NCBI GenBank assembly: GCA_018398765.1
Contig: JAHBMJ010000653.1
Span: 1 to 64,000 of the forward strand
Direction of reading: 5' to 3'
Source of the DNA: Chromera velia
Lineage: Eukaryota; Sar; Chromeraceae
Length of the DNA: 64,000 nt
Within the stretch, counting starts at the first letter, position 1. Every line of letters starts with the position of its first letter. Shown in pieces: positions 1 to 12,900 of the stretch. Made by a program: the position numbers and the translations under genes. The notes under the pieces were generated by a model. That model had not been told where the DNA came from. It did no database searches and worked only from the letters and a program-made list of their open reading frames with translations.

Positions 1-5
1 AAACT

Positions 6-114
6 CTAAGAGGTTAACCTCAAATCTTACCTCAAATATCAAATATTTGAGGTTAAAGCTCAAATCAAATCAAATCAAATCAAATCAAATATAATCAAAT
101 CAAACATGGTCACT
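6..114 (+). repeat. AT-rich repeat terminus, copy 1 (inverted partner near 35.5 kb)
   Basis: The segment starts CTAAGAGGTTAACCTC, contains a short palindrome around CAAATATTTG, then an (AAATC)n run, and ends near CATGGTCAC. The reverse complement of 35513-35615 matches it almost base for base: I see one substitution and one missing 5-bp unit. A looser third copy lies near 36.6 kb. Similarity stops abruptly after GGTCAC, so this looks like the end of a repeat family, probably a non-autonomous DNA transposon. The window cuts the left flank, so target-site duplications cannot be tested. Confidence 0.75.
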
Positions 115-479
115 AATGCCAGTGTTTTTAACTTACATATACATGCATGCATCCTAGTATGCCTAGTAGCATGCATATCATTTCATTGCATTACTTATAG
201 TAGACATATTACAAAATACATCTACTAGTATAATTAAGCTAAACAATTTTACTTACTATAGTAAAAAGTAATGATAATAGCTCGGATGATAGCTTAGATC
301 TAGGCTACTAATACAAAAAAAAAAAAGAAAAAAAAATAATAGTATTTACTCCATTTAGTTTTTTTTTTTTTTGTTTCTAAACGTGTTCATGCTGACAAAA
401 AAAATCAAAGTCAACACTGACATGCATGATTTCAGTGTATCATTTCACTTAGTCTCTAAGTCAGTCCGAGAGTCAATGA

Positions 480-899
480 CTAGGCTTGGATTCAATATAT
501 ACATATATATATCTTTAAACTTTTCCCAATATAATAATATAAATATAATTAGTATACATATATATATATATATATATAAATATAAATATAATATGATATA
601 ACATCTATACAAATTTGTCCGTGTTTGTCTTTCTTTCCCTCATAACTTAACCCTAGATTCAATCACATCTTTTATCTGGACAGAGCAACCTCCCGCTGAA
701 TCCTTTGCAAAAACCACCTCATCAACCAAAGAGACGCGTCGTCATTAGATTTTGTAGGCCGGATCTTCATTTTCTAACTCGTCGTCCTCTAACCCAATCT
801 TCATCTTCCCATATTACATTAAGTTTCTATTATATTATATTACATTATATTATATTTGCGTTTTGTCTAAAATATAAAATATATTGAATCCGAGCCTAG
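480..899. mobile_element. hAT-like MITE with 8-bp target duplication
   Basis: The 420-bp AT-rich element has terminal inverted repeats: CTAGGCTTGGATTCAATATA on the left and the reverse complement of CTAGGCTCGGATTCAATATA on the right, one mismatch in 20. It is flanked by an exact direct repeat GTCAATGA at 472-479 and 900-907. An 8-bp duplication with short TIRs is the signature of hAT-superfamily insertions. The interior is simple AT-rich sequence with TA-rich runs and no transposase reading frame, so it is non-autonomous. Confidence 0.8.
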
Positions 900-1877
900 G
901 TCAATGACATATCAAGTCCTAGGTTCTAGCCTGGGTTAAGTTAAGAAACGGGCAACAACAAACTAGACAACAAACATGCAGATGAAACAAAGAGATAAGA
1001 GAGACAGCGTACCCAGTGAAGTATGATAGCTAGTACAACAGACAGTGTGCCAAGTTAAGTATTACAGACACAGGACACTCGTCCTATGTCTTTCCTTTCC
1101 GGCCTTTCCCCTCCCTCCTTTCATTCCCTTTGCCCTCCGTTGAAGGCTTCAGGCAATTGAGGGACAAGGGGGTCAGCCCTCAGACGGAATGAATACAACA
1201 ATCTGTTCATGCATGTATGAATGAATGCATCAACCCGTCTAATAGTATCCGTTTGACCCTAGGTCTGACCCTTCCACCAGATGTTTTTGCCCTCTTACAA
1301 ATGAGAACTGCATCGTTAAGAAAGGAGAGGTATATGCGTGAGGTATATGTGTGGAGCCTGTAAGTTTCCCATAGGGCTCCACCCTTCTTCCCTTCCTATG
1401 CATATGCAGCGCGCAGCGTACGGAGGTTCTGCAGTGGGGATTCGATCGAGTGCCCACGGGCTGCTGGCCACAGCGTGCGACACTAGGTGCAACATCATCA
1501 TGTACATGCAGACTAGCATGCAGAGTACCCCTAAGAAGCTTTCCTATGAGTTTTTCATCATTAAATTGGCTCTTGAGCTTTTGTGCCAAGGCGTCAGAGC
1601 TTTTGCGCGCCAAGTTTTAAATTGACTAGGGCTTTTACGCACACTCTACAATGAACAGAAATATACCTCATGGAAATTAAGTGGATCTTGAACGGACGAA
1701 GTTAATTAACAACAACTTGAATACTACCGCGGTGTGGGGGAGAGAAGGAGAGGCTTTGATATGCATTCTTAGACAGCATTCGATCCAGGAACATCTTGCT
1801 TTCAAACACGTTGAAAACGGTTAATTACATAATTCACGTTTCGATCCATGCGTTTTAAACTGGTTGGGGATGTGACT
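900..1877. other. Intergenic DNA, no gene seen
   Basis: This moderate-GC stretch lies between the left MITE and a GC hairpin. It contains pyrimidine runs, a few GCATGC-type words and a run of overlapping short open frames on both strands around 1239-1625. None has splice signals, composition or a domain that would support a gene. I see no RNA gene. Confidence 0.5.
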
Positions 1878-1981
1878 TTATGGTCGGGCTTCTGCGCCCG
1901 GGCGCCTTTGGTGCCCTAGGGCCCAAGCGCATCCGCGCCTTCGGCGCCCGGGCTTTTGCGTGGCTCACCGATTGACCATAA
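1878..1981. repeat. GC-rich hairpin with nested inverted repeats
   Basis: Outer arms TTATGGTC (about 1878-1885) and GACCATAA (about 1974-1981) enclose a perfect 11-bp inner inverted repeat: GCCCGGGCGCC at 1896-1906 and GGCGCCCGGGC at 1943-1953. The loop repeats GGCGCC-like words. The strong local GC in an AT-rich region suggests a small foldback element or a cruciform-prone site. No target duplication is evident. Confidence 0.6.
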
Positions 1982-2461
1982 GAAGCCTTCTTGAGGGTAA
2001 TGCAGAGCTTTCAAAAAAAAAAAAAGAAACCAAAAATGAATTTTTGACATTTATTTTTTTATTTTTGTTTTTTGTATTGGTAGCCTAGGCCTAAATCATA
2101 TAGCTAAGATATTAAATAGTGAAATAGCATAGTAATATGATAGCATAGCACTGGCATTGATGTTTTGTATACTCAAACCATCATGCTGGCTAAGGAGCGG
2201 ATTAGGAGTATAAGGTAGGCTAGGGGGGTGGGCTGCAGTTGGCAAGGTGCCAGTGAGCTCTGCTTGCATAGCCCTAGCAGTAGCCCTAGCACTAGCTCTA
2301 GCGCCCACCAGAAAATCTAGCGAAAAATTCTAGGAAAAATTAGTTAGGTATTAGAAATAGGTTAGGTTATTACGCTGAATTTATCACTGAAGGCCTAGTG
2401 ACTCACTCAGCTAAAAAAATCTAGAAACAATTTCAAATCTGAACTTAATTAACTTCAACAA

Positions 2462-2952
2462 CCCTGCAAAAATCAGTAAATTCATGAATGAATTTAAGTG
2501 ATTTTGGAATCGAAGAAGGCATTCGGACGGAGGAGCGTTAAGTATGAGGTCGCATGAGAGAGAGAGCTAGCAGCGAGAGCAGTAACCAGGATAGAAGGAA
2601 GAGACAAAAGACGTATAGGCCAGACGCTAGGAACAAACTTTAAGTCAATGCCCCCCCGAATTTTAGATGAATTTAAGTGAATTTAAGCAGTGAATTTAAG
2701 TGAATTTACGTGAATTTAAATGAATTGGCAAACAAATTTTGATTAATTCACTTAAATTAACTTAAATTCATGTCTTAAATTCATTTAAATTAATGTAAAT
2801 TCACTTAAATTCACTGCTTAAATTCACTTAAATTCATTTGTCTTAATTTACCAAAATTTATTTGTAAATTCACCTAAATTCACTGCTTAAATTCACTTAA
2901 ATTCATCTAAATTCACTTAAATTCATTCATGAATTTACTGATTTTTGTAGGG
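2462..2952. mobile_element. Foldback/MITE element with 40-bp terminal inverted repeats
   Basis: The left end (2462-2501) begins CCCTGCAAAAATCAGTAAAT. The right end (2913-2952) is its reverse complement with about one mismatch. Inside, iterated TTAAGTGAATTTAA units fill both flanks of the right half in opposite orientations, so most of the element can fold. A less AT-rich core (about 2505-2650) separates the arms. No reading frame is present. The flanks share only AA, so the duplication size and superfamily are unresolved. Confidence 0.7.
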
Positions 2953-3241
2953 AACGATTATAACTTTATACACAAATATTTATTTTTATTATCACACTGG
3001 CAATAAAGTAAATATAATCGCAGTTATAATGATTAAAAATTTATAGTTTGAATTAAATTTTTAAATATATTCAGTGAGAAATCACCTGTGTTTTAAATTA
3101 AGAAACTGAGACATATAAAAGTTCAAAAAGTTTATTGATTTAATAGTTATTTAGTGTTAATTACTTGCAAATTCTATGTCAAACAGTCTAGTAATCGATC
3201 ATTTGAGCGATTCAATTGCCAGATCGATCCTCTAAACTAGC

Positions 3242-3575
3242 TTCCGACAGCCGGGCTCAGCAACAAGTCCAAGCGAGGCAAATGATGAAGTTAAAATTGA
3301 TTCAAACTTGGAACGGTCGAAAGCAGCTGCACGTATTTTGGCCCATCCGTTGGATCCGATGCACGTCAACGAATCTTTCCAGGGACTTGGAGACGATATG
3401 CACCCATTGACATGCACACGGTAGTTGGATTCTCTCAGCAAAAGACGAAAACTGTTGTACGTCCACGTGAAAACGTTCAGCTGCAGCTTGACAAAACATT
3501 CAGCTGGGTGTCAATGTGTGGAGATCAAAGTCCTGGAAAACAAACTGCCAGTGGACAAGATAATTTCACTTCAGG
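3242..3575 (+). other. Coding-like fragment of unknown origin
   Basis: Two adjacent plus-strand open stretches in different frames have protein-like composition. The first includes LERSKAAARILAHPLDP and ends near 3423. The second starts at the ATG at 3412 and includes VRPRENVQLQLDKTFSW. The base composition here is less AT-rich than the flanks. No domain is recognised. It may be a decayed exon or transposon remnant, or chance. Confidence 0.25.
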
Positions 3576-3623
3576 TTTCACTCCTTCTGTCTCTCTGTCT
3601 CTCTGTCTGGCTGTCTCTCTCTC

Positions 3624-3658
<35 letters not shown>

Positions 3659-3870
3659 ACCCTCCTGCCGACCTCCGTACCTGCCTGTCTGTCTGTCTGT
3701 CTGTCTGTCTGCCTGTTCCCATCTCTGTACACACACCGACCGGATTCATCATGCAAGTGCCGGCATTCCGAGGCAGACGAACCGAACGTTCGGCAGTCAG
3801 ACTTGCAACCCCCTTAATTCTGGCGTTCCCTCACTCATTTCTCTCTCTCTCTATCTGTCTGTCTGTCTAA
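3576..3870 (+). repeat. (CTGT)n/(CT)n microsatellite tract
   Basis: Imperfect CTGT and CTCT runs occur in three blocks (about 3585-3660, 3680-3718 and 3840-3869). They lie 100-400 bp beyond the stop codon of the giant coiled-coil gene, on the side where its 3' UTR would be. The periodic open frames across them are composition artefacts. Confidence 0.8.
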
Positions 3871-3969
3871 AGGGGGCCGCCCTTCCTTATACATCCACAA
3901 CGATTCAGATTTCCTCCCCGATCCCTGCCCCTCCCTCCCGTCTTCATTCAATGGCATCGTTTGATTCAC

Positions 3970-6900
3970 TCACTGGCTGTTGTTGCGTGCTTTTCCTGCG
4001 GCTCCTCCCAGTGAGGGCAGAGCGGCAGCCGGAACAGACGGGAGGGCACGGGCAGCTCCAGCAGGGGGAACCCCCCCTCCCCTTCCCTGGGGAAATCCTC
4101 TTCTCTCTCCCGCCCCCCCTCCCTGCTGCTGCTTTTGGGGGCTTGCTTGAGCAGAGGCACGGGGGGAGGACGGCTGCACCCCCTGAGCTCTGATAGGGAC
4201 TTTCACTGAGGTCTGGTCCCGTTTCATCGGACTCTGCTGGGACGCTGAGGAGGGCGTCACCAATTGTGCAGCATAGACATGCGAATTGGGGCTTGCAGCA
4301 GAAGCTCTTTCTCCTGCAGACTGCTGCTGCTGGGTCCGTGAAGCCGTTCCTCCTCGTGAGGGGCCATCGGACCCTCGATGCTGCTGCTGTTGTCGCCCCT
4401 GCTGACTGTATCGTTTCGGGGGGGAGACAATTCTAGGTCGGACCGGGCTCGCAGTTCCTGACTGCGCATGCGGGGACTGCGGGTGAGCTGTGTTGATGAC
4501 GTTCACAGGGGAGTCAGGGGGTTGGAAGGATACCCCAAAATCACTCAGGACAACCTCAACCCCCCCGGCAGATCGGGCCGTGTGCCGAGGAGAACCCGAC
4601 CTCGGGCGCCTTCCGTTGCTGCCCGCAGAAGAGAGCACAGACGGGGCTCCGTCTTCAGCCTCAGGGGGAGGTTCCAGGGCGTGGAGATTTCGGTGAAAAG
4701 GGTCGGTATCCCTACAGCTATGCGCACTCCTCGGCCTGCCAGAAGGGGAGGGGGGCATTTCGTATTGGACAAATCCTTCGGGAGGTCCTAAAGGCTCAGT
4801 GTTATGGTTCAGGGGTGATCCGGTTGGGGCCAGTCCTGAAAATACCTCACGCACCTCGTACGGAGATGCAGAGGGATAAGGCGAATGCGAACGGCTCTGC
4901 ACAAGGACGTGAGGAGTTCCTGTTGCCTGGCTGGTTGGGGTGAGAGAGTAGGAGAGATCTTCCCCTGGCCTCTGCGTTTGTGTCATCCTTTGGGCTTCTT
5001 CTTGCCTCTCTTCTTCCTCTTCATGGGGAGATGAGGGCAAAAAGCCCGGATGGACTTCATCAGACTCATCTCCACAGAACGACACTGGGGTTGAATCTGG
5101 GACTGCGACTGCCGTACCAGTCGGTTGAGAGAGGGGAATTGTCGGGCGGACCACCGATTCCTCCTCCTCCTCACCTGCCGTTCTGCTGTGTCCACTTTCT
5201 TCAAGGATGTCCTCAGGCACACCCTCGAGGAAATCGTTCGGAGAAAATCCCCTCGTCGCAGACATGTGAGAGAAATAGAGACTTCCAGAAACAGCAGCGG
5301 AAGGAGGGTAGGCAGGGGGGGAAGGGGGGTAAGCTGAGGGTCCGTATGCATTCCCCCTAGGCTGATGGTCGAGGAGTGAAATCTCCGTTTGAGTTGGGAG
5401 TTCGGAGTCTGATGTGCCTGATTGCTGCAGTACAGATGGAATTTGCATCTGCATCTCTTGGGGTGGGGGGCGATTTCTCTCTCTTCTGAGGCAGTCGGAC
5501 ATTTTCTTGTACTTCCTGATCATGGCTGAGCACAGGACCAGAGAGGATTGCATGGCCTCCTGCAACGAGTCCCCACTTCCGGTCCCTGCTACAGCCTCGT
5601 CGGTGCTGCTGCCGAGATCATTTCTGGGACCCCGAACCTTCCTTCCTCCCCTCTGCTTTACGGGACTTCGCTTTCCCGGAGACGACCGGGTGGGCTTTCC
5701 GGGAGAAGACCTCCGTGAGAAGGACGAAGTTGCGACTCTGAAGTCGTCAAGACCTGTGTCACACTCAGAAGAGGACGTGGCAGGAGGTCTTGCATTCATC
5801 CTTTTTGAAGGGGAAACGGGAAGACTTTGGGGAGGACTGAGAAGATCCGAAGTTCGGATCTGCTCTTCTACTTTTCGAATTTGATCGGCTATGGCCTTGC
5901 GGGAGACGTCTAGCTCTGCGGCTTGCTTTGCTGCAGTGAAAAGATGCGCCCGCAACGTCTCGGCCTCAGCCGCCTCAGCATCTCTTTGTGCTGTGACCAT
6001 CTGAAGCTGCTTCTCGAGTTCTTGCACACCCGCAATGCGGCCGTCTACATCTTTTTGTGCAGATGCCGTCTGAGCACGGAGAGCTTTGAGCAGCTCTGCC
6101 AGAGGGCCAGAAGGGTTCTGGAGAGAGAGGGTGGAGAGGTCAGGCTCTGGGGGGAGGGGTACGATTTTGCCTGATTGACTACTTTTCTGCTTTTCGGCTT
6201 CATCCAGTGCAATGCGACCGATGTCATCAAGGAGACGGAGCACCTCTTGTGTGCCCTCTTCCCGAGACTGATGGGTATTTTTTGAGAGGGAAACTGCGAG
6301 AGTTCCCGTCGGGTCTGCCAGGTCAACAGTGGTTTTGATTCGGTTTGCAATCACATTCAGCGCTCTCCAGAGTCTCTCTAGTGTCTGCGGGACTCCGCTG
6401 TTTCCTCCCTGTTTGGACTGATCGCCTGTCTCAGACTCTACCGAACTCTGATTGATTGACGACAAACTCCGAGCCCAACACTGGTCTATTCCCCCGGGGA
6501 GAATCGGAACCCGTGGCTCCGACTCTTTCCGTCTCTGAGAGCGACCTGCTGCCCCGCCACGTCCTCTCTGTGCCCCCCCCCGTCGTGCAGAGTCCAGTGA
6601 GAACTCTCCCCCCGCACCAGATCCCTTCAGCAGGGACTCCAGCGTGTGCACCTCGGCTGCACATGCCATGACCTCCTGTAGTGTCACTCGGAGGAGACGG
6701 AGGTCGCTTCCCTTCAGGGCCTCCTGCTCCACCATCGATTTGGCTGTGTTTATCGCACGGGTACAGGCCTGCCAGGGTCCAGCAGACTGCGTGCTGAGTT
6801 GAGCTGTCTGGGTCTGCTGCTGGCATTGGATGAGTGCCTCCCTGTGTGCTTTGAGGGAGGACTCGAGAACCTGGACCTGTTGGGTGGTTTGTGTGAGGGC

Positions 6901-9900
6901 TGTCTCTAAGGACGCGGCTCGCTGCTGATGAATGCATCCACGCGCAGGGTCGGGTCGTCTTGAAGAATGCACAGAGGAGGGCCGGTCTCCCCCTCCCGCC
7001 CCTGGCCCTCCACCTCCTCCTCTGGGGGGACTGGAAACTCTCACTTTCACTTTCCCGACCGGACTGTCTCTGTCTCTCTCCCGGGGGGGGGAGCGAAGGG
7101 TGACGCGAACGTTGACATCGGAGGACGCGCTGCCCGGCCGTTTGGGGGAGGAGGCCGATGGCTGTTGCTGCTCATATACACAGGGACTTAGAGACCCCGA
7201 GTGGGAATGGAGTCCTGAGAGTTGTCTGACAAGGGCAGAATTTCGATCTGTTGCTTCGCGCACTTTTCGTTCAGCAGCCTGGACTCTCGGTCTCAAAGCC
7301 TCGAGCGCTTTTGTCTGCAGTGCATTTTGTTCTTTTAATCGTGCAGAGAGACGCTGCTGGCGCTTCAGGAGGGTTTCGGTCTCGGCGAGGCGTCTCTCTG
7401 TCTCTTCACTCTCCGTCTGAAACTCCTCAAAAACCTTTCTCTTCTCTGCAAGTTCCGCCTTCAAATCTCGCAATTTGTCTGCAAACAGCGCAACCTGTGC
7501 TTTCATCTTCTCTCTCGATAATTCTTCTGACGATACTAGTCCCTTCTCCTTCTTCCTGAAGTTGGAAAGGAGCGAAGACAGGGAATCCAACCCCTTCTTC
7601 AATCGTCTCTTTCGACCTCTAATTCCATTGGGTGGAGCTGCTGCCCTGCTGTCGTCGTTTTGGGGCCCCTCCTCTGATTCCTCACTGTCGAAACCGTCCC
7701 CCCCTGCCCCTGAATACTCAGCTTGGATAGTGTCAAATCGGCTTTCCAAGTACTCAAGAAAACCAACGACATCATCACGCTCTTGCTCGGCAGCGGCTGT
7801 AGTCAGACGGCGTCTCTTTTCTCCGTCTGCTTTCTTGAGTTCCTCTACCTGGTTCCGCAGCTCGGTGATTGCGTTTTCCTTTTGCTGCAGACGGGATTCG
7901 AGCTCCTTGCACCTCCTTTCTTCCAACTGCTCCCACTGTTTCTGTTTCTGTTTTTGGGTCTGACATCTCGAACTTTCGAGGTCGAGCTGTTCGCGTAGGG
8001 AAGATGCCTGACGCTCTGACAGACTGAGTCTCTGACGCAAACGTGTCAATTCAGTTGCATCATCTTCCTTGGCAGCAGACAGGGCTTCCAACTGAACGCG
8101 GGCGTCTCTTGAAATGGCATCGGAGTTCGAGAGGGCATCCTGAACCTCCCCTACCTTTTGAGACAGACCTGCTAACTCGGCGGTTTTCTCTTGAAGCCGC
8201 ACTCGGAATCTTTCTGCCGTCTCTTCTGAACTTTTGATCTCGGCCTGAAGACGTGCATTTTCTATCTGAACCATTTGGAGCTCTGCGGCGGTAGCTGCCG
8301 ACAGTCGCTCTGTCTCGGCTGATTGTGCCTTCACGCGCTGACAGACGTCTTTGGATATCTCTTCAAGCTCTGCAAATCTCTGTTTTTGATCTTCCAACTG
8401 CCGCTTGACGTCCTCTAGCTCCAACTGCACTTCCACTTGCCTTCTGCTGTGCTGAGCGGCATCTTTTTGTCTCGTGTCCTCTGCCCGGTCTATTTGTCTC
8501 TCCAACTCTTCAACCCGGCGGGTCTGATCGGCGATGTGCTGATCTTTTGCTGCAAGCCTTTCTTTGAGGGCCTTTGTCTCTACCCGCTTGTCTTCAAGAG
8601 CAGAGAACTGACCCTGCAATGAGGCAATCTCCCCATCGATCGCTGCCTTTTCCCCTGTCATTCTCTCTTTTGCTTGTCTGAGCTCCTCTTTTGCGTTTTC
8701 TGCTGCTTGCTCCCTCTCGGCCAACTGACCGCGGAGCGACTGAGATGTCACTCTGCATGTCTCGAGCTGCTGCTCGAGCATGGCTTGAGCTCTTCGAGAT
8801 GCGTCGACATCCGTCTGCAGGGACCGGGTTTTTTCTCGACCCAGGGAGAGCTCTTCCCTCATCTTTGCAACCTCCTCCACCGCTAGGTGCAGGAACCCTA
8901 AGTCGGAACTGAGACGTTTCATTTTCTCCTTCTCGTCCTTTGCAGATGCAGCAGCAGACGCAGAGTCGGCTGATGTCGTCTCCTTGAGGGCCAATTCGAA
9001 GGACGAAATGGAATCTCTTGTCAATTGCTCGAGTCGATTCTGTTGTTCCTGTGAGGGAGAGGGAAGGAGAACAGATTTCAGTCTTCCAGTGACGATGCGG
9101 TGTTCTATCAGGAGAGAAAGAAGAGCCTCGGGAATCGAACGCCCTTTTGAAGCGCTTCTTCCGAGCTCAGCGATCCGACCTCTGGCGTCGTTGAGCTCTG
9201 AACCTTGAGCCTCTCTCTCCTGGAACAATCGAGTGTTTTCGGATTTTAATCGGTTGCGTGCTGCTTCAGACTCAGCAAGCGCATCTCGAAGCCTAGTTGC
9301 TTCTTTTTTCAACCCGCCTAAACCCGAACGAAGAGGATCCCCATTAGAATCGGAACCCTCAGACCGACGGTCGGCACTTGAAGCCGAATACGGCCTCTGC
9401 TTGTGAGTGTCTTGTCCCTTCCCTTTCCCCTGGGATGCGCCTGAGGCAACACGGCCCCCTTCCAATCCTCCCAAGGCGGTTGAATGGTCACTTTGTCCGT
9501 CTCGGCCTCGGCTGGCCAGTTTGGCCATTGCCAGGCGGTTACTTAGAGTGGTGAGGGCTCGGTCCCACTCGGTCTCTGAGATCGTTTCAAGAAGAGACAC
9601 ACACAGAGGGGACTCGACAAAATGAGGTGTCAGGCATCCGTCAAGGCCGGCGAGCAATGCGTCCAGTTTGGCGGTGTCCACCACCCGCTTGTCCCTTCGA
9701 GTTCTTCCGGGAGAGGATCTGGCATCCCCCCTCTCTCTGTCGGGCATCGTCTCTGCCATCAAGGAGAGCCTCTTCATTTCCTCGAGGGATCGCTTGCGGG
9801 CTTCCTGCAGTGCCTCTGCAGTCTCTGCAAGGCTGTCGTTTTTTCTTTTGAGACCCTCAACCATCCGAGAGAGCCTGTGCGCGACTTCATTCGCGAGGTC

Positions 9901-12900
9901 GCCCACAGAGGTGCTCTGAAGGAGGTGAGACACCCTCATGCTGGGAGATAAGGTCGACTGGAGGGCAGACTGCAGACACATGCATGAAAGGAGGGCGTTA
10001 TCATCTCGCCAAATGATTGAGATACACTTGTTTCGTCTTTCCACTTGTTGTTCTGAGTGTGATTTGGATCAATCTTAAAAAAATGTTTTGGCTCACTTCA
10101 TTTATCCACGATGGAGCAGAGATTAATCCATGCAGTGAGCACAGTAACAGAAATGCGACATGATTCCTCAAACAAAAGTCATGTGCTTTTAGCTGTAATT
10201 CAGCGGACCAATAAGAGCAGAGAAGAGCCACCGAGATTGATCAGTCGTTTCATGAATCAATACATTGAATTTGTGAACGAATAAAATTCCAACTAACCGC
10301 CAAACCTCTGGGGCCCTTCGGAAGAAGCACGGCGCCACCTTCCCCCCCCAGAGCAGCCGCAGCTGCAGGGCTGGTGGGAACACTGAAGGTGACTCTTGAG
10401 TGTCCCCTTCTCATCGGGCTTCTTCCTTGCGGACTTCCATGAGGATCTGGAAGAGGGGTAGGGGATCCGTGTGCCAACGACTCTTCTATCATCTCGACAT
10501 GATCAACCACTGAGAGAATTGCAAGCTCTGTGGCTTCGCGCTCCTTTTCCGTCTCCTCTCGTTCCCTCTCGACGACTTTCCGTCGCGTCTCCACCTCCTT
10601 CAATGCCTCTGCACTCTGACCCAAAAGATCTGCTACCCGTGCACACGATTCCTGCGGGGCACGAATATCGAGGTCAAGTGTGACGATCGGGACTCCACCC
10701 ATCACTGTGACACTTGCAGGAGCAGACGGGAGCTCCCCTCCCAACAGTCCTCCCATACCCGTTGAAGCTGTCAGCGCAGACGACTCCCGTTGGGAAGACA
10801 AAGCAGCAAGAAGTGGCTGGGCAGCGGCACCCAGGGCCTGAAACCCTCTTTCCCACTCGCGAACTCTATCAGCATGCTGCAGTCAGCATTCATTACGAAG
10901 GGCGTCATTTGCGAAGAGAAAGGGTCGTCGTTGCCGTGTCTGCTGGTTCTTTCATACTAGCGATTTGCATGATCGAGTGAACCGGTGGACAAATAGACAC
11001 CACAGCAGCAGCAAGAAAGAAAGGCAGACAGAAGGGCCCGCACAAATTGGCAAAAAGTCATCTCTCCAATGAGGCCTGCATGAACTCACCTGAGCAATCA
11101 GCTCGTCTTTCCGTTCACCCTCGGCTTTCATCCATTTTTCCATTTCCGTCAGGCGGAGCTGCATTTTTACATAATCAACGGAGAAAATCAGATGGGAAGG
11201 GCAGATATGGAGAGCAGCAAAGGAAGGGGAAGAAAAACGAACACAAGAAGGGAGTCGATGTTTCAAAAAAGAAGACGATGTCTGTCGACCATGCAGGTCT
11301 TCATGAGAAGTTAAAAAAAGGGGACAGACGTCGGCAGACGTTCCGAACTTTATTCTCTCTCTCTCAAGGGACATCCAAAAAGACAAAGTGTCTCGACAGA
11401 GCCTCTCACAAGCTTTATAAATGAGTGTCTAATTTGCTCTTCACGAACAGACTGACCGTCAGTTGCTCAGCCTTGGACCACGCTGTGGCTGCTTTCACGC
11501 CTTCTGTCTGGACTTGCAGCCTCAGATCGCGCTCCTTGGCCTTGTGGACCTCAATCGCGACTCGCAAATGCTCTGCTTCCTCCTGCAAGCAACGACAAAA
11601 GGGACCACAGGCAGAGAGAAGGATGATGGAAAGTGTCTCTTCTGAAAATGGAAGCGTGCTCTAATCAATCCTCTTTTGTCCAGGGCCGGGGAGCCAGAGA
11701 GAGAGAGAGCATTTGCACGCGTGCAAACAACACTCAGAAAGGAAAGTTGAAGGATGGCGACCGCTCATGTGGCCACGGCTGCAAACGAAGAGCCAGAAGA
11801 TATCGAGTGAAACTGCAAGGTGTGTGAAGGGATAATGGTGCGTTTGTTCGCTCGTAAAAATCATCCTCAAAGCATAGTAGCAAAGCCATTGTATCGAAAT
11901 CCATAGAATCCACGGACCTCCGAGACGTGTGTAGCTTTCTCAGAATGTCGCAGTCTGTCCTGTAAACCCGAGACCTCTGATTCCAGCGCTTTCCTCCCCG
12001 TGTTTGCAGAGCTTCTTGCCTGCTCGATTTGGCCCTGTGCATCAGACAGCTCCAGACTCAGAACCTTCTCTCGCGCCTGCAGTCACTCAGAGAAAGCACG
12101 AGAACGAAGAGCGAGGTTGGATGACCTGTGCAAATCCATCGACAGTGAGGATCTACAATGAGTTCTTGAACAGGTGCGTGTTTGTCTATGGACACTAACA
12201 AGGTCCTTCTGCCCACACACCGGCCCCCTCACCTGTGCCCTGTTGAGGTCCGCAGTGAGACTGGAGATTTGGCCCCTCATTGACTCAAGGTCCCTCTGCG
12301 CGGTTGAGAGTGCCTCCTGGAGGTTGGCAGTCTCTTCTCTTTGGGAGGCGAGAACCTTCTGTCCTGTGTCTCTCGACAGAACTGCTTGTTCGGCTGACAC
12401 AGCAGCATCAGATGCTTTCTGTCTTTCGACAGCGAGCGCGTCCTGAAGGGATTCCACTTCTTGCCGAGCGGTGATCAGCTTTTTCTGCAATATCGACTCA
12501 GGAGGAAAAGAGGAGAATTAATAGAAAATGTGCACTCGTGAGAATCATGGCGGAGGGGAAAAAAAAATCTGCAATCTTTACCAGCGAAGGAATACAAGTG
12601 GAAACATTCCTTTCTTACTCTGGCAGCATCAAGGGATTGCCTGGGATCAGGGCCTCGTGCAGGTGTAAGTTCTGGTCAAATCTTGAATTTCTCATAGACC
12701 CGCATGAAATGCCGCACGAGGACATCCTGTAGAAAAGAAAAGAGAAGAATGGAATGGGTTTGCATGTGTTTTCTGTGATGAGTCTGACCTCTAGACTTTG
12801 CCGCCTTTGCACGATCTCCATGTCGGCCTCCTCCTTTCTCTCTCTGTCCCCCTGGACAAATTCCTGGAGTCTCTCCACTTCTTGACGGAGGCTTCCCTCT

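Noticed and set aside
12625-12731. Extra exon of the coiled-coil gene after a TTTTCTACAG acceptor
   Set aside because: In the phase required by the neighbours it hits a stop before any usable donor, and the flanking exons already join in phase without it.
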